NCBI RefSeq assembly: GCF_031954365.1
Contig: NZ_JAUSVZ010000003.1
From: Brevibacillus aydinogluensis
GTDB lineage: Bacteria > Bacillota > Bacilli > Brevibacillales > Brevibacillaceae
Length of the DNA: 64,000 nucleotides
Reading direction: 5' to 3' (one strand)
Made by a program: the position numbers and the translations under genes. Of this stretch, positions 8,788 to 16,636 are shown piece after piece; the stretch's first letter is position 1, and the number at the start of each line of letters is the position of its first letter. A model generated the notes under the pieces. It saw only the letters and a list, made by a program, of their open reading frames with translations, was not told where the DNA came from and ran no database searches.

Positions 8788-9834
8788 TTACTGTCTCGCC
8801 TTTTCCACCTGGTCGTACATCTCCTTGACGAGATCCTCGCCAAATTCCTTGGCGAACTTGTCGATCACCGGCTTGATGATCGCCTGCATGTTGGCCCGTT
8901 CTTCATCGGACACCTCATTGACCTCCATCCCGAGATTCTTTAGCTCTTCCAACGCTTTTCGGTTTTCCTCCCGGTTCACCTCGCGCTGGTAGGTGCCGGC
9001 TTCGACGGCCGCTTCCCTCAAAATCTGCTGCTCTTCCGGGGACAGCTTATCCCAGAACTTCTTGCTCACCAGGAAAACAAACGGCGTATAGACGTGCTTC
9101 GTCAGGCTCAGGTACCGCTGCACTTCGTCGTATTTGCTCGTCTTGATGGTCGCCAGCGGATTTTCCTGACCGTCCACGGTTTTGCTCTCCAGTGCGCTGA
9201 ATACTTCCGAGAACGCCATCGGGGTGGGGTTGGCGCCCAGCGCCTGGAACGCTTCGAGGTGAACCTGGTTTTGCATCGTGCGAATCTTCAGACCCTTGAA
9301 GTCTTCTGCTATCCTTACCGGATGCTTGCTGTTGGTCAGGTGGCGAAACCCGTTTTCCCAATAGCCCAAGCCGATCAGGTTGTGTTCCGGCAGTTTCTCC
9401 AGCAGTTTTTGGCCGAGCGGACCGTCCAGCACCGCGTCCGCTTCCTTTTCGTCTTGAAACACAAACGGAAAGTCAAAAATCCCGAATTCCTTGATCATGC
9501 CTACCAGCGGCGACGTGGATGGAATCGTAATCTCCTGCAGTCCGCCCTGCAGCGCCTCGGTCATTTTTTTGTCGTCGCCGAGCTGGGCATCGTAAAAGGG
9601 CTGCACCTTCAGCTTTCCGCCGCTTTTCTGGCTGACAAGCTCGGCGAATTTTTTCAATCCTTTTCCTTCGGGATGTTCCTGGTTCAATCCAATTCCCGCC
9701 TTGATCGTCCGCTCCTGAATCCCGCCGGCCGCCGGTGATCCAGAAGAGGCGGTGCTGCCGCCGCCGCACCCGGCCAACAGCAGCAGCGCCGGCACGACAC
9801 AGCTGATAATCCCGTGTTTCATCCATGATTTCAT
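8788..9834 (-). CDS. dctP: TRAP transporter solute-binding protein DctP (first copy)
   Basis: Extracytoplasmic receptor of a tripartite ATP-independent (TRAP) transporter for carboxylates or sugar acids. Seen: a lipoprotein signal peptide ending in LLLLAGC, which anchors it to the membrane through the cysteine; the DctP fold with GLKIRTMQNQVHLEAF and the conserved arginine in it; and the SEVFSALESKTVDGQENPL block typical of the family. 348 residues from the ATG at 9834, eight bases after GGGGAG. It is separated from its membrane partners dctM and dctQ by a dehydrogenase gene, and a second dctP lies upstream of dctQ, so one permease may serve two receptors. Confidence 0.92.
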   Translation of the reverse strand: MKSWMKHGIISCVVPALLLLAGCGGGSTASSGSPAAGGIQERTIKAGIGLNQEHPEGKGLKKFAELVSQKSGGKLKVQPFYDAQLGDDKKMTEALQGGLQEITIPSTSPLVGMIKEFGIFDFPFVFQDEKEADAVLDGPLGQKLLEKLPEHNLIGLGYWENGFRHLTNSKHPVRIAEDFKGLKIRTMQNQVHLEAFQALGANPTPMAFSEVFSALESKTVDGQENPLATIKTSKYDEVQRYLSLTKHVYTPFVFLVSKKFWDKLSPEEQQILREAAVEAGTYQREVNREENRKALEELKNLGMEVNEVSDEERANMQAIIKPVIDKFAKEFGEDLVKEMYDQVEKARQ

Positions 9835-9867
9835 GCCCATTTCTCCCCTTTCCATTTGATCCATCGC

Positions 9868-10893
9868 TTACGCTTCAACCGCATCGCGGTTCGCCAGACC
9901 GTGTTCGTTCAAGCGGACCTTCTCTTTTACCTGCGTGTTGACCAGGTATTGCGGATATTTTCCATACAGCAGAACATCGACGACCCCCATCGCCGCCTTC
10001 GTCCTCATTTCCGCGGCAGATTCCTCAGAATACCAGGCGACATGCGGGGTGAGAATCACCTGTTCCATCGTCAGCAGGGGATTGTCCGGGGAGATCGGCT
10101 CCCGCTCGACCACGTCAAGTGCCGCTCCGGCAATCCGGCCTGTGCGCAGGGCGTCGATTAGCGCGCGTTCGTCAATGACCGGCCCGCGCGACGTGTTGAT
10201 CACGACCGCGTGCGGTTTCATCGCGGCAAACTGCTCGCTGCCCACCATGCCTTTCGTCTCTTTGGTCAGCGGAGCATGGACGGAGATGAAGTCGGCCAGC
10301 CGGCACAGCTCATCAAGGGAGACGAGCTGCACCCCCTTTGCCTGCGCCAGCGTTTGCGGCACATACGGATCGTGGGCGATCACGCGCAGCCCGAGCGGCT
10401 TCACTTTCTCCGCCAGCGCCTGCGGAATCTTTCCGAACCCGATCAAGCCGAGCACTTTGCCGCGCAGGCGGTTGATCGGCTGCGTCACTTTGTAATCCCA
10501 GACGCCGCTTTTTACATGCGAATTGGCGACAACCACCTTGCGCGTCCAGGCGAGCAGCAAGGCAAGGGCGTGATCGGACACTTCGTCCATGCAGTAATCG
10601 GGCACGTTGGCGACACAAATCCCGCTGTCTGTCGCCGCCTCGAGATCAATCGTATTGACCCCTACGCCGTACCGGGTGATCACCCGGCATTTCTGCAGGC
10701 TGTCGATCACCTTGCTCGTAATCGGCGCGTACTGGTTGATCAGCGCGTCGGCATCGCGGCATGCCGCGATCACCTCTTCCTCCGTGCGGCATTGCGCCGG
10801 CACCAGCTCGAACCGCTCGCTGTCCAGCACGCTTTCTTCATACCGCAAATCGCTGTACTCCCAATCGGTCACGACGACTTTCCACTTTTGCAT
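9868..10893 (-). CDS. D-2-hydroxyacid dehydrogenase (first copy; CtBP/SerA-like)
   Basis: NAD-dependent D-isomer-specific 2-hydroxyacid dehydrogenase of 341 residues. Seen: the Rossmann motif GLIGFGKIPQ (149-158), and catalytic Arg236 (NTSRGPV), Glu265 (VVEREPI) and His284 (TPHVAW). The third position of the glycine motif is GKI instead of the usual GRI/GGI. The C-terminal region resembles C-terminal-binding-protein-like dehydrogenases often found in sugar-acid operons. The ATG at 10893 follows AAGGAGG. It sits between dctM and the first dctP and should be cotranscribed. It could interconvert a keto acid and a hydroxy acid delivered by the TRAP system; the substrate is not deducible here. Confidence 0.88.
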   Translation of the reverse strand: MQKWKVVVTDWEYSDLRYEESVLDSERFELVPAQCRTEEEVIAACRDADALINQYAPITSKVIDSLQKCRVITRYGVGVNTIDLEAATDSGICVANVPDYCMDEVSDHALALLLAWTRKVVVANSHVKSGVWDYKVTQPINRLRGKVLGLIGFGKIPQALAEKVKPLGLRVIAHDPYVPQTLAQAKGVQLVSLDELCRLADFISVHAPLTKETKGMVGSEQFAAMKPHAVVINTSRGPVIDERALIDALRTGRIAGAALDVVEREPISPDNPLLTMEQVILTPHVAWYSEESAAEMRTKAAMGVVDVLLYGKYPQYLVNTQVKEKVRLNEHGLANRDAVEA

Positions 10894-10905
10894 GTTCGCT
10901 CCTCC

Positions 10906-12183
10906 TTACGTCAACCACTCTAATGGAACCGTCACCAGTGCAGGGAACAGAATCAACAGGACGAGAATCATGACCTCGACCAGCAAAAACGGCCAGACGC
11001 CTTTCATGATGTCTTCGATGCCGATCTTCCCGACGCCGCAGGCGACATTGAGCACGGTGCCGACGGGAGGGGTCAGCAGGCCGATGCAACTGTTCAGGAT
11101 AAACAGGACGCCAAAGTAGATCGGATCAATCCCGGCCTGTTCGATCACAGGCATCAGCACCGGCGTCAAAATCAAAATGGTCGGGGTCAGATCCATGGCT
11201 GTGCCGACCAGCAGAACCACCGCGTTGATCACAATCAGCAGGAGCAGCGGATTGTCAACCAGCGGTCCCAGGAAGTCGGTCAGCGCTGCCGGGATATTGG
11301 CGACCGTGATCAACCAGGCGGACACCATCGCCGCTGCGGCGAGAAACATCACGACGCTGGTCGTCTTGGCGGCGGATACCAGAATGTCGTACAGTTGGGA
11401 CAGCTTCAACTCCCGGTAAAAGACCAAGCCGACGAGCAGGGCGTAAAAAGCGGCGACAACCGCGGCTTCCGTCGGTGTAAACACACCACCGCGAAGCCCC
11501 CCGACGATGATCACCGGCAGCAGGAGTGCCCAGATGGCCCCTTTGGCCGCGGCCAGGATTTCTCTTAGCGACCGGCGCGGGTATGTCTCAAAACGGCCAT
11601 TTCTGGCGATCACCCACCAGGTAATCATCAAGCCGACCCCGATGAGCAGACCCGGCACAATGCCCGCCATGAACAGTTTTGTAATGGAGAGGCCGCTGGT
11701 CACGCCAAAGATGATCATCGGAATGCTGGGCGGGATGACAGGAGCGATAATCCCGCCGGCGGCGATCAACCCGGTGGAGCGGTTGCGGTCGTACCCCGCC
11801 TGTGCCATCATCGGGATCAGGATCGCGCCGAGTGCGGCCGTGTCAGCCACGGCGGACCCGGACAGCCCGGCAAACATGATGCTTGCCAGGATCGCCACAT
11901 AGCCCAATCCGCCGCGGATGTGTCCGACGAGCGCCAGCGCAAACTGGATGATGCGCTTGGAGATGCCCCCGGCGTTCATCAATTCTCCGGCGAGGATGAA
12001 AAACGGAATCGCCATCAGCGGAAAGTTGTCCGCACCGTTGATCAGGTTTTGCGCGATGATTTGGCTGTCGAAGATGTCGAGGTAAATCATCAGGGCGACG
12101 CCGCTGAACAGCAGGGCAAACGCAATCGGCATCCCCAGTGCCATCACTCCCAGCAGTGACCCGAGAAACACGCCCAGCGTCAT
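10906..12183 (-). CDS. dctM: TRAP transporter large permease DctM
   Basis: 425-residue integral membrane protein with the many hydrophobic segments of the DctM/SiaM family, which forms the Na-driven translocation pathway of a TRAP transporter. Seen: repeated glycine-rich helices, the GLSGSAVADTAALGAILIPMM block and the PPSIPMIIFG motif that are characteristic of the family. It overlaps dctQ by four bases (ATGA), the normal arrangement, so the two are translated together. Partners are DctQ and one or both DctP receptors in the same operon. Confidence 0.95.
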   Translation of the reverse strand: MTLGVFLGSLLGVMALGMPIAFALLFSGVALMIYLDIFDSQIIAQNLINGADNFPLMAIPFFILAGELMNAGGISKRIIQFALALVGHIRGGLGYVAILASIMFAGLSGSAVADTAALGAILIPMMAQAGYDRNRSTGLIAAGGIIAPVIPPSIPMIIFGVTSGLSITKLFMAGIVPGLLIGVGLMITWWVIARNGRFETYPRRSLREILAAAKGAIWALLLPVIIVGGLRGGVFTPTEAAVVAAFYALLVGLVFYRELKLSQLYDILVSAAKTTSVVMFLAAAAMVSAWLITVANIPAALTDFLGPLVDNPLLLLIVINAVVLLVGTAMDLTPTILILTPVLMPVIEQAGIDPIYFGVLFILNSCIGLLTPPVGTVLNVACGVGKIGIEDIMKGVWPFLLVEVMILVLLILFPALVTVPLEWLT

Positions 12184-12737
12184 TTACCAGACACCTCCGA
12201 CATCACCTGCTGTTGACCCGACACCAACAGCTCCTCTTCCGATTCCCGCGCGCGGATAAATTCTTCGACGGAACGCTTGCCAAACAGCACCCGGTACAGA
12301 TTGCACACGATGATGGCCGCCATTGAGATGCTCGTGACAATCCCGATGCCGTACACACACGCGAGCGGCAATCCCGTCGCCGGTGCCATACTGTCCATGT
12401 TGATCAGCGTCATTTTCCAACTGCCGTCCAATACCAGCCACAGCACGTAGAGCAGGATCCCGTTGGTCAGCACAAACACCGCTTTTTTCATCCGGGGCGA
12501 CAGCTTCTTGACGAATATGTCTACTCCTAAGTGTTCATTGTCTTTCAACGCACTGATGGCCCCCAAAAACGTCATCCAGACAAACAGGAAGCGCGACATT
12601 TCTTCGGACCAGGTAATGCCCGAATTAAAGACATACCGCAGCACGACGTTGCCGAATACGAGAATGGCCATCACTGCCAGCGAAACCGCAGTGACGCCAT
12701 TCAGCACCCGATTCAAGAAGTGCAGGACGTTTTCCAC
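12180..12737 (-). CDS. dctQ: TRAP transporter small permease DctQ
   Basis: 185 residues with about four hydrophobic helices, the usual architecture of DctQ. Seen: VFGNVVLRYVFNSGITWSEE and FVWMTFLGAI in the first half, a strong family signature. It starts with GTG at 12737 after AGGGGGAGG and overlaps dctM by four bases. It acts as the small subunit paired with DctM in the membrane. Confidence 0.93.
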   Translation of the reverse strand: MENVLHFLNRVLNGVTAVSLAVMAILVFGNVVLRYVFNSGITWSEEMSRFLFVWMTFLGAISALKDNEHLGVDIFVKKLSPRMKKAVFVLTNGILLYVLWLVLDGSWKMTLINMDSMAPATGLPLACVYGIGIVTSISMAAIIVCNLYRVLFGKRSVEEFIRARESEEELLVSGQQQVMSEVSGK

Positions 12738-12770
12738 AAAACCTCCCCCTCTCTTGTCAGCCTGCCCGCC

Positions 12771-13802
12771 CTACTTGGCCGCAGCCTTGATTTTTTCTAC
12801 CATTTCCTTTGCCCACGGATACGTCTGATAGATTTCGTCATAGAGCGGCTGAGCCGCGGCTTCCATCGCCTGCCGGAACGAATCGTCAGGCGTCGTGAAG
12901 CGGATGCCGTGTTCCTGGAGAAAGGCTTTGTCCGCTTCGTAGCTCTTTTCCATCAGCTCCCACTCGTAGTCGGCCGACGCTTTTGCGGCCTGCTCGATGA
13001 TCTGCCGCTGCTCGGGCGTCAGCTCGTTCCACAATTTCGCGTTGATGATGTACAGGTTGGGGCTGAACATGTGGCGGGACTCCAGCACATCCGACTGAAC
13101 TTCGTACCAGCCTGAGGCTCTCAGGGTGGCGATCGGGTTGTCCTGTCCGTCTACTACACGTTGTTCCAGCGCCGTAAACACTTCGGAGATGGGCATTGGC
13201 GTCACATTGGCCCCCAGCAGTTGGCCCAGCCGAATGTAGTTGGGGATGTTGGGCATGCGCAGACGCAGTCCTTTGAAATCATCCAGCTTGCTGATCGGCC
13301 GGTTGCTGGAGAACATCCGAAAACCGTTGGCGCTCCACGCCAGCGGATGCACGCCGTGTTTGCTCTCCAGTTCTTCTGTCAGCTCTTCGCCGATCGGGCC
13401 GGTAAAGACGGCTTTGGCATGGGCAAAATCCTTGAACAAAAACGGCCACTCACCCACAGCCAGCTTGGGAATGTCCGCCTGCATGATCAAGCCCGGGATT
13501 CCCATTTCGATGGTGCCGTTGCGCACCCCGTCGTAAAATTCCTTCTCCGCCCCCAACTGGCTGTTGTCGAAGATTTGCACCTTCAGCGTGCCGCCCGACA
13601 TTTCTTCCACCATCGGTTTGAACTTTTCGCGCAGGGCCACGTTCTGCGGATGGTCGGTCGCGAAGTAGTTGGCCACTTTCAACGTGTGCGTCTTGGCACC
13701 GCTCCCTGCCCCCGGCGAACCGCTGCCTGTCGTTTGCTGCGCTCCGCAGCCGGAGAGCAGCACCGCCGCCGCGATGGACAGGGTCAACAGACGTTTTTTC
13801 AC
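12771..13802 (-). CDS. dctP: TRAP transporter solute-binding protein DctP (second copy)
   Basis: Second receptor of the TRAP system, only moderately similar to the one at 8788. Seen: lipobox VLLSGC after a short signal peptide, GLRLRMPNIPNYIRLGQLLGAN with the substrate-binding arginine, and the SEVFTALEQRVVDGQDNP block. Preferred start is GTG at 13802, eight bases after AGGTGG, giving 343 residues. It is the first gene of the long operon and has an operator-like palindrome 36 bases upstream (13838-13852). Two different receptors feeding one DctQM pair would widen the range of acids imported. Confidence 0.92.
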   Translation of the reverse strand: MKKRLLTLSIAAAVLLSGCGAQQTTGSGSPGAGSGAKTHTLKVANYFATDHPQNVALREKFKPMVEEMSGGTLKVQIFDNSQLGAEKEFYDGVRNGTIEMGIPGLIMQADIPKLAVGEWPFLFKDFAHAKAVFTGPIGEELTEELESKHGVHPLAWSANGFRMFSSNRPISKLDDFKGLRLRMPNIPNYIRLGQLLGANVTPMPISEVFTALEQRVVDGQDNPIATLRASGWYEVQSDVLESRHMFSPNLYIINAKLWNELTPEQRQIIEQAAKASADYEWELMEKSYEADKAFLQEHGIRFTTPDDSFRQAMEAAAQPLYDEIYQTYPWAKEMVEKIKAAAK

Positions 13803-13837
13803 TTGACATCCCACCTAGCATCGCTTGTTTGATATGA

Positions 13838-13852
13838 CAAAACCAAGTTTTA
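13838..13852. promoter_or_regulatory. Predicted IclR-type operator (site 2)
   Basis: CAAAAC-CAA-GTTTTA, eleven of twelve half-site bases equal to the perfect palindrome at 595 and 16229, with the same three-base spacer. It lies just upstream of the second dctP, the head of the long catabolic operon. Confidence 0.6.
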
Positions 13853-13874
13853 TTTCATGCTCGCAGCCACACCT

Positions 13875-14837
13875 TCATTCGGTGACGAGATTGGGCGGCC
13901 GTTTCCCGAGCAGTGCGGCAACGAGATTTTGCGCCGCCAGCTTTGCCATGGCCAACCGCGTCTCGCGTGTAGCCGAGCCAATATGCGGCAGCGTTACGAC
14001 ATTGGGCATGCGCAGCAGCGGATTGTCAGGCGGCGTCGGCTCTTCTTCAAAGACGTCGAGTCCTGCACCCCAGATCCGTTTCTCCTGCAATGCTTCGATC
14101 AGGGCGGCCTCGTCTACCGTCCCACCGCGCGACGTGTTGATGAAAATCGCGGTCGGTTTCATCAGCGCAAACTGTTCGCGGCCCATCATGCGCCTCGTCT
14201 GCTCGGTCAGCGGGACCATCAGCAGGACGAAATCGGACTGCCGCAGTAGGTCTTCCAAGGAACAGTAGGTGATCCCCAGCGTTTGCTCCGCTTCCGGTTT
14301 ACGGCGGCGATTGTGGTACAGCACATTCATGCGAAAGCCGTGTACAGCCCGCCTGGCGATCGCTTCGCCGATCCGGCCCAGGCCGATGATGCCCAGCGTT
14401 TTGCCGTGCACATCCAGCCCAAAGAGCCACTCGTCGTGCTTCCTCTCCCATTTGCCGTCCTTGACGAGCCGGTCCAGCTCGGGGATGCGGCGGGCAGCGG
14501 ACAGGATCAGCGCAAACGCCAGATCTGCCACCGTCTCGTCCAGTACATGCGGCGTATTTGTCCCCATCACGCCGCGCCGTTTCATCGCTGCCAGGTCAAA
14601 ATTGTTGTAGCCGACGGAGATATTGCTGACGACTTTCAGCCTGGGCGCATGGTCCAACAGTTCGCTGTCGATCCGCCCGCCGACTGTCAGCAACCCTTCC
14701 GCATCGGCAATCTCCCGCAGCAGCTCCTCGCGGGAAATCGGGGCCTCTCCCTCCCACTTGCGGTATTCGCAGTGCTCCGCCAGATACGCTTCCACTTGCG
14801 CCGGAATCGGCACAGTTACATACACATGCGGCTTCAT
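13875..14837 (-). CDS. D-2-hydroxyacid dehydrogenase (second copy; GhrB/2-ketogluconate reductase-like)
   Basis: 320 residues from the ATG at 14837, six bases after GAGGAGG. Seen: Rossmann motif IGLGRIGEAIA (151-161), catalytic Arg237 (NTSRGGT), Glu266 (DVFEEEP) and His285 (PHIGSAT). After the second strand it has HNRRRK instead of an acidic residue, which in this family points to NADPH preference, as in GhrB-type glyoxylate/hydroxypyruvate/2-ketogluconate reductases. It lies 46 bases after the MFS gene and probably forms a two-gene unit with it. Reduction of a 2-keto sugar acid is the likely chemistry; the substrate is an inference. Confidence 0.9.
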   Translation of the reverse strand: MKPHVYVTVPIPAQVEAYLAEHCEYRKWEGEAPISREELLREIADAEGLLTVGGRIDSELLDHAPRLKVVSNISVGYNNFDLAAMKRRGVMGTNTPHVLDETVADLAFALILSAARRIPELDRLVKDGKWERKHDEWLFGLDVHGKTLGIIGLGRIGEAIARRAVHGFRMNVLYHNRRRKPEAEQTLGITYCSLEDLLRQSDFVLLMVPLTEQTRRMMGREQFALMKPTAIFINTSRGGTVDEAALIEALQEKRIWGAGLDVFEEEPTPPDNPLLRMPNVVTLPHIGSATRETRLAMAKLAAQNLVAALLGKRPPNLVTE

Positions 14838-14883
14838 ATCCATCCTCCTCACGCGATGTATGCAGATGTATGCAAACGATCGA

Positions 14884-16188
14884 TCAGGCCTGCTTTTCCC
14901 CAATCGGTTTTTTGACAAGCAACCAGTAACACAATGCTGCGCATCCGGCGATCACGCCTCCCGATATAAAGGCGAGCGCATATGAACCGGTCGTATCAAC
15001 GATCATTCCGGCAACAACCGGGGAGAACGCGCCGCCAAAATAACCGCCAAAGTTTTGAATCGAACCGACCGACGCCACCATTGACGGGGGAGCGATATCT
15101 CCGGCAAGCGCCCACGCACTGCCGGTAATCGCCGAGATAAAGCAGACAGCCAATGTCATCAGCGTAATCGTTGTCCCAATGCCGTGCACGAATGGAATGA
15201 TCACGACGACGGCGGCGGCAGCCAGGGCGCAAATGCCGATCAGCATCCGTTTGGCGTGCATCGGCTCGGCGATTCCCTTGTCCGCCAGTTTTTTCGTCAG
15301 ATACCCGCCGAAGATATTGCCGAAGATTCCGCCGATCCATGGAATGCTGGCGTATATCCCCAGCTCCGTCAGTGAGATGTGGTGAACTTCTACCAGATAG
15401 AGAGGGAGGAAAATGAGAAAGATGTTCCAGATCCAGATGGTGCAGAAAAAGCCGAGAATCATCCCCCATACGCTTCGGTATGTAAACAGGGTGCGCCATT
15501 TGATGCCGGACTGCTGAATGCCCTGCTCGGTTCCGGCTCCGTCGGACTGAATATAGGCACGTTCTTCGGGGGACAGTTTGCGGCTGTTCTCCGGATTTTT
15601 GTAGAAGATGAGGAAGAAGATCACAAACACGATGCCGAGCAAGCCTGTGATGTAAAACAGCGCCCGCCAGCCGAAGCTGATCAGCAGGAACACGAGGATT
15701 GGCGGCGCAATCGCCGGACCCCATTTGGACGAGGAGTCCCAAATCCCTGTAGCCAGGCCGCGTTCTTTTTTCGGAAACCAGTACGACGTGATCTTGGCCG
15801 CCGTCGGGAAACAGGGAGCTTCTCCGATGCCGAGCAGCAGGCGGGTACCGATCAGGGAAGACAGTTTGCTCACGGCACCTGTCATCATCGTTGCGAGACT
15901 CCACCAGATCACGGCGATGGAATACACCTTTTTGGCTCCAAAGCGGTCAACCAGCCATCCCGAAGGAAGCTGCATCAGCGCGTACGACCAGGAAAACACC
16001 GTTCCCAGAAGCCCGATATCGGTTTTGCTCAGCCCCAGTTCCTTCATCATTTCCGGCGCGGCGATGGACAAGTTGGCCCTGTCCAGGTAATTGATGATTC
16101 CGCCGATCAACAACCACACCACGACCGTCCAGCGAACATTGTGCCTGGCCTGTAGGGAGTGTTCTGCTTTTGGCGACAGGAATGGCAT
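14884..16188 (-). CDS. MFS sugar-acid:H+ symporter (ACS family, DgoT/GudP-like)
   Basis: 434 residues with twelve predicted membrane helices. Seen: NYLDRANLSIA in helix 1, the cytoplasmic loop VDRFGAKKV (family motif DRxGxK), and GIGEAPCFPTAAK, all signatures of the anion:cation symporter branch that includes galactonate (DgoT), glucarate (GudP) and hexuronate (ExuT) importers. The ATG at 16188 follows GAGGAGG. The palindrome at 16229 lies upstream. It provides a second, proton-driven import route beside the TRAP system. Confidence 0.92.
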   Translation of the reverse strand: MPFLSPKAEHSLQARHNVRWTVVVWLLIGGIINYLDRANLSIAAPEMMKELGLSKTDIGLLGTVFSWSYALMQLPSGWLVDRFGAKKVYSIAVIWWSLATMMTGAVSKLSSLIGTRLLLGIGEAPCFPTAAKITSYWFPKKERGLATGIWDSSSKWGPAIAPPILVFLLISFGWRALFYITGLLGIVFVIFFLIFYKNPENSRKLSPEERAYIQSDGAGTEQGIQQSGIKWRTLFTYRSVWGMILGFFCTIWIWNIFLIFLPLYLVEVHHISLTELGIYASIPWIGGIFGNIFGGYLTKKLADKGIAEPMHAKRMLIGICALAAAAVVVIIPFVHGIGTTITLMTLAVCFISAITGSAWALAGDIAPPSMVASVGSIQNFGGYFGGAFSPVVAGMIVDTTGSYALAFISGGVIAGCAALCYWLLVKKPIGEKQA

Positions 16189-16228
16189 AGGACAACCTCC
16201 TCAGGAATGGATTTATTGTTTTATAATA

Positions 16229-16243
16229 TAAAACTATGTTTTA
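16229..16243. promoter_or_regulatory. Predicted IclR-type operator (site 3)
   Basis: Perfect inverted repeat TAAAAC-TAT-GTTTTA, identical to site 1 over all 15 bases and 41 bases upstream of the MFS start. The surrounding AT-rich stretch (16221-16248) is probably the promoter core. Confidence 0.7.
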
Positions 16244-16363
16244 CAATAACGGCACAACACAGGCACAGCATCATGTCCACAAACACCCGTCAGTGCACGA
16301 TGGAAAGCGCTGTCATTCTTTCAAAGAAAAAAATTTGCCATGCACAGGCGGCGGAATCAGTCA

Positions 16364-16390
16364 TGTTTTACCATATAAAACCATGTTCTT
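16364..16390. promoter_or_regulatory. Possible additional weak IclR-type site in the 16189-16636 intergenic region
   Basis: In the 448-base stretch between the divergent MFS and nnr genes, besides site 3, I see GTTTTA, five bases, TAAAAC, then CAT-GTTCTT. The last part (16376-16390) matches the operator with two changes in the second half-site. It could be an auxiliary site for looping or chance in AT-rich DNA. The rest of the stretch holds no convincing gene. Confidence 0.35.
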
Positions 16391-16636
16391 AGTTCAGTCT
16401 ATTCTTTATTTTCTGTTAATACTTATACTATCGGCCTCGCACGGTGCTGTCAATGAATTTTTTTCCTTTTCTTCAGCTATTTCCGCCGGGGATGATCCAC
16501 ACTCCTTTGATTTAATCTTGCCTTGACGTCCGATTGCAGGAGAACCCGCCGCACAGGCAAAATCGACCATCAAATCCCCTTCCCTGTGGTATGATGAGGT
16601 CACACGAAGTCGTTTTGGGAAAGGAGTCCGCGATCC

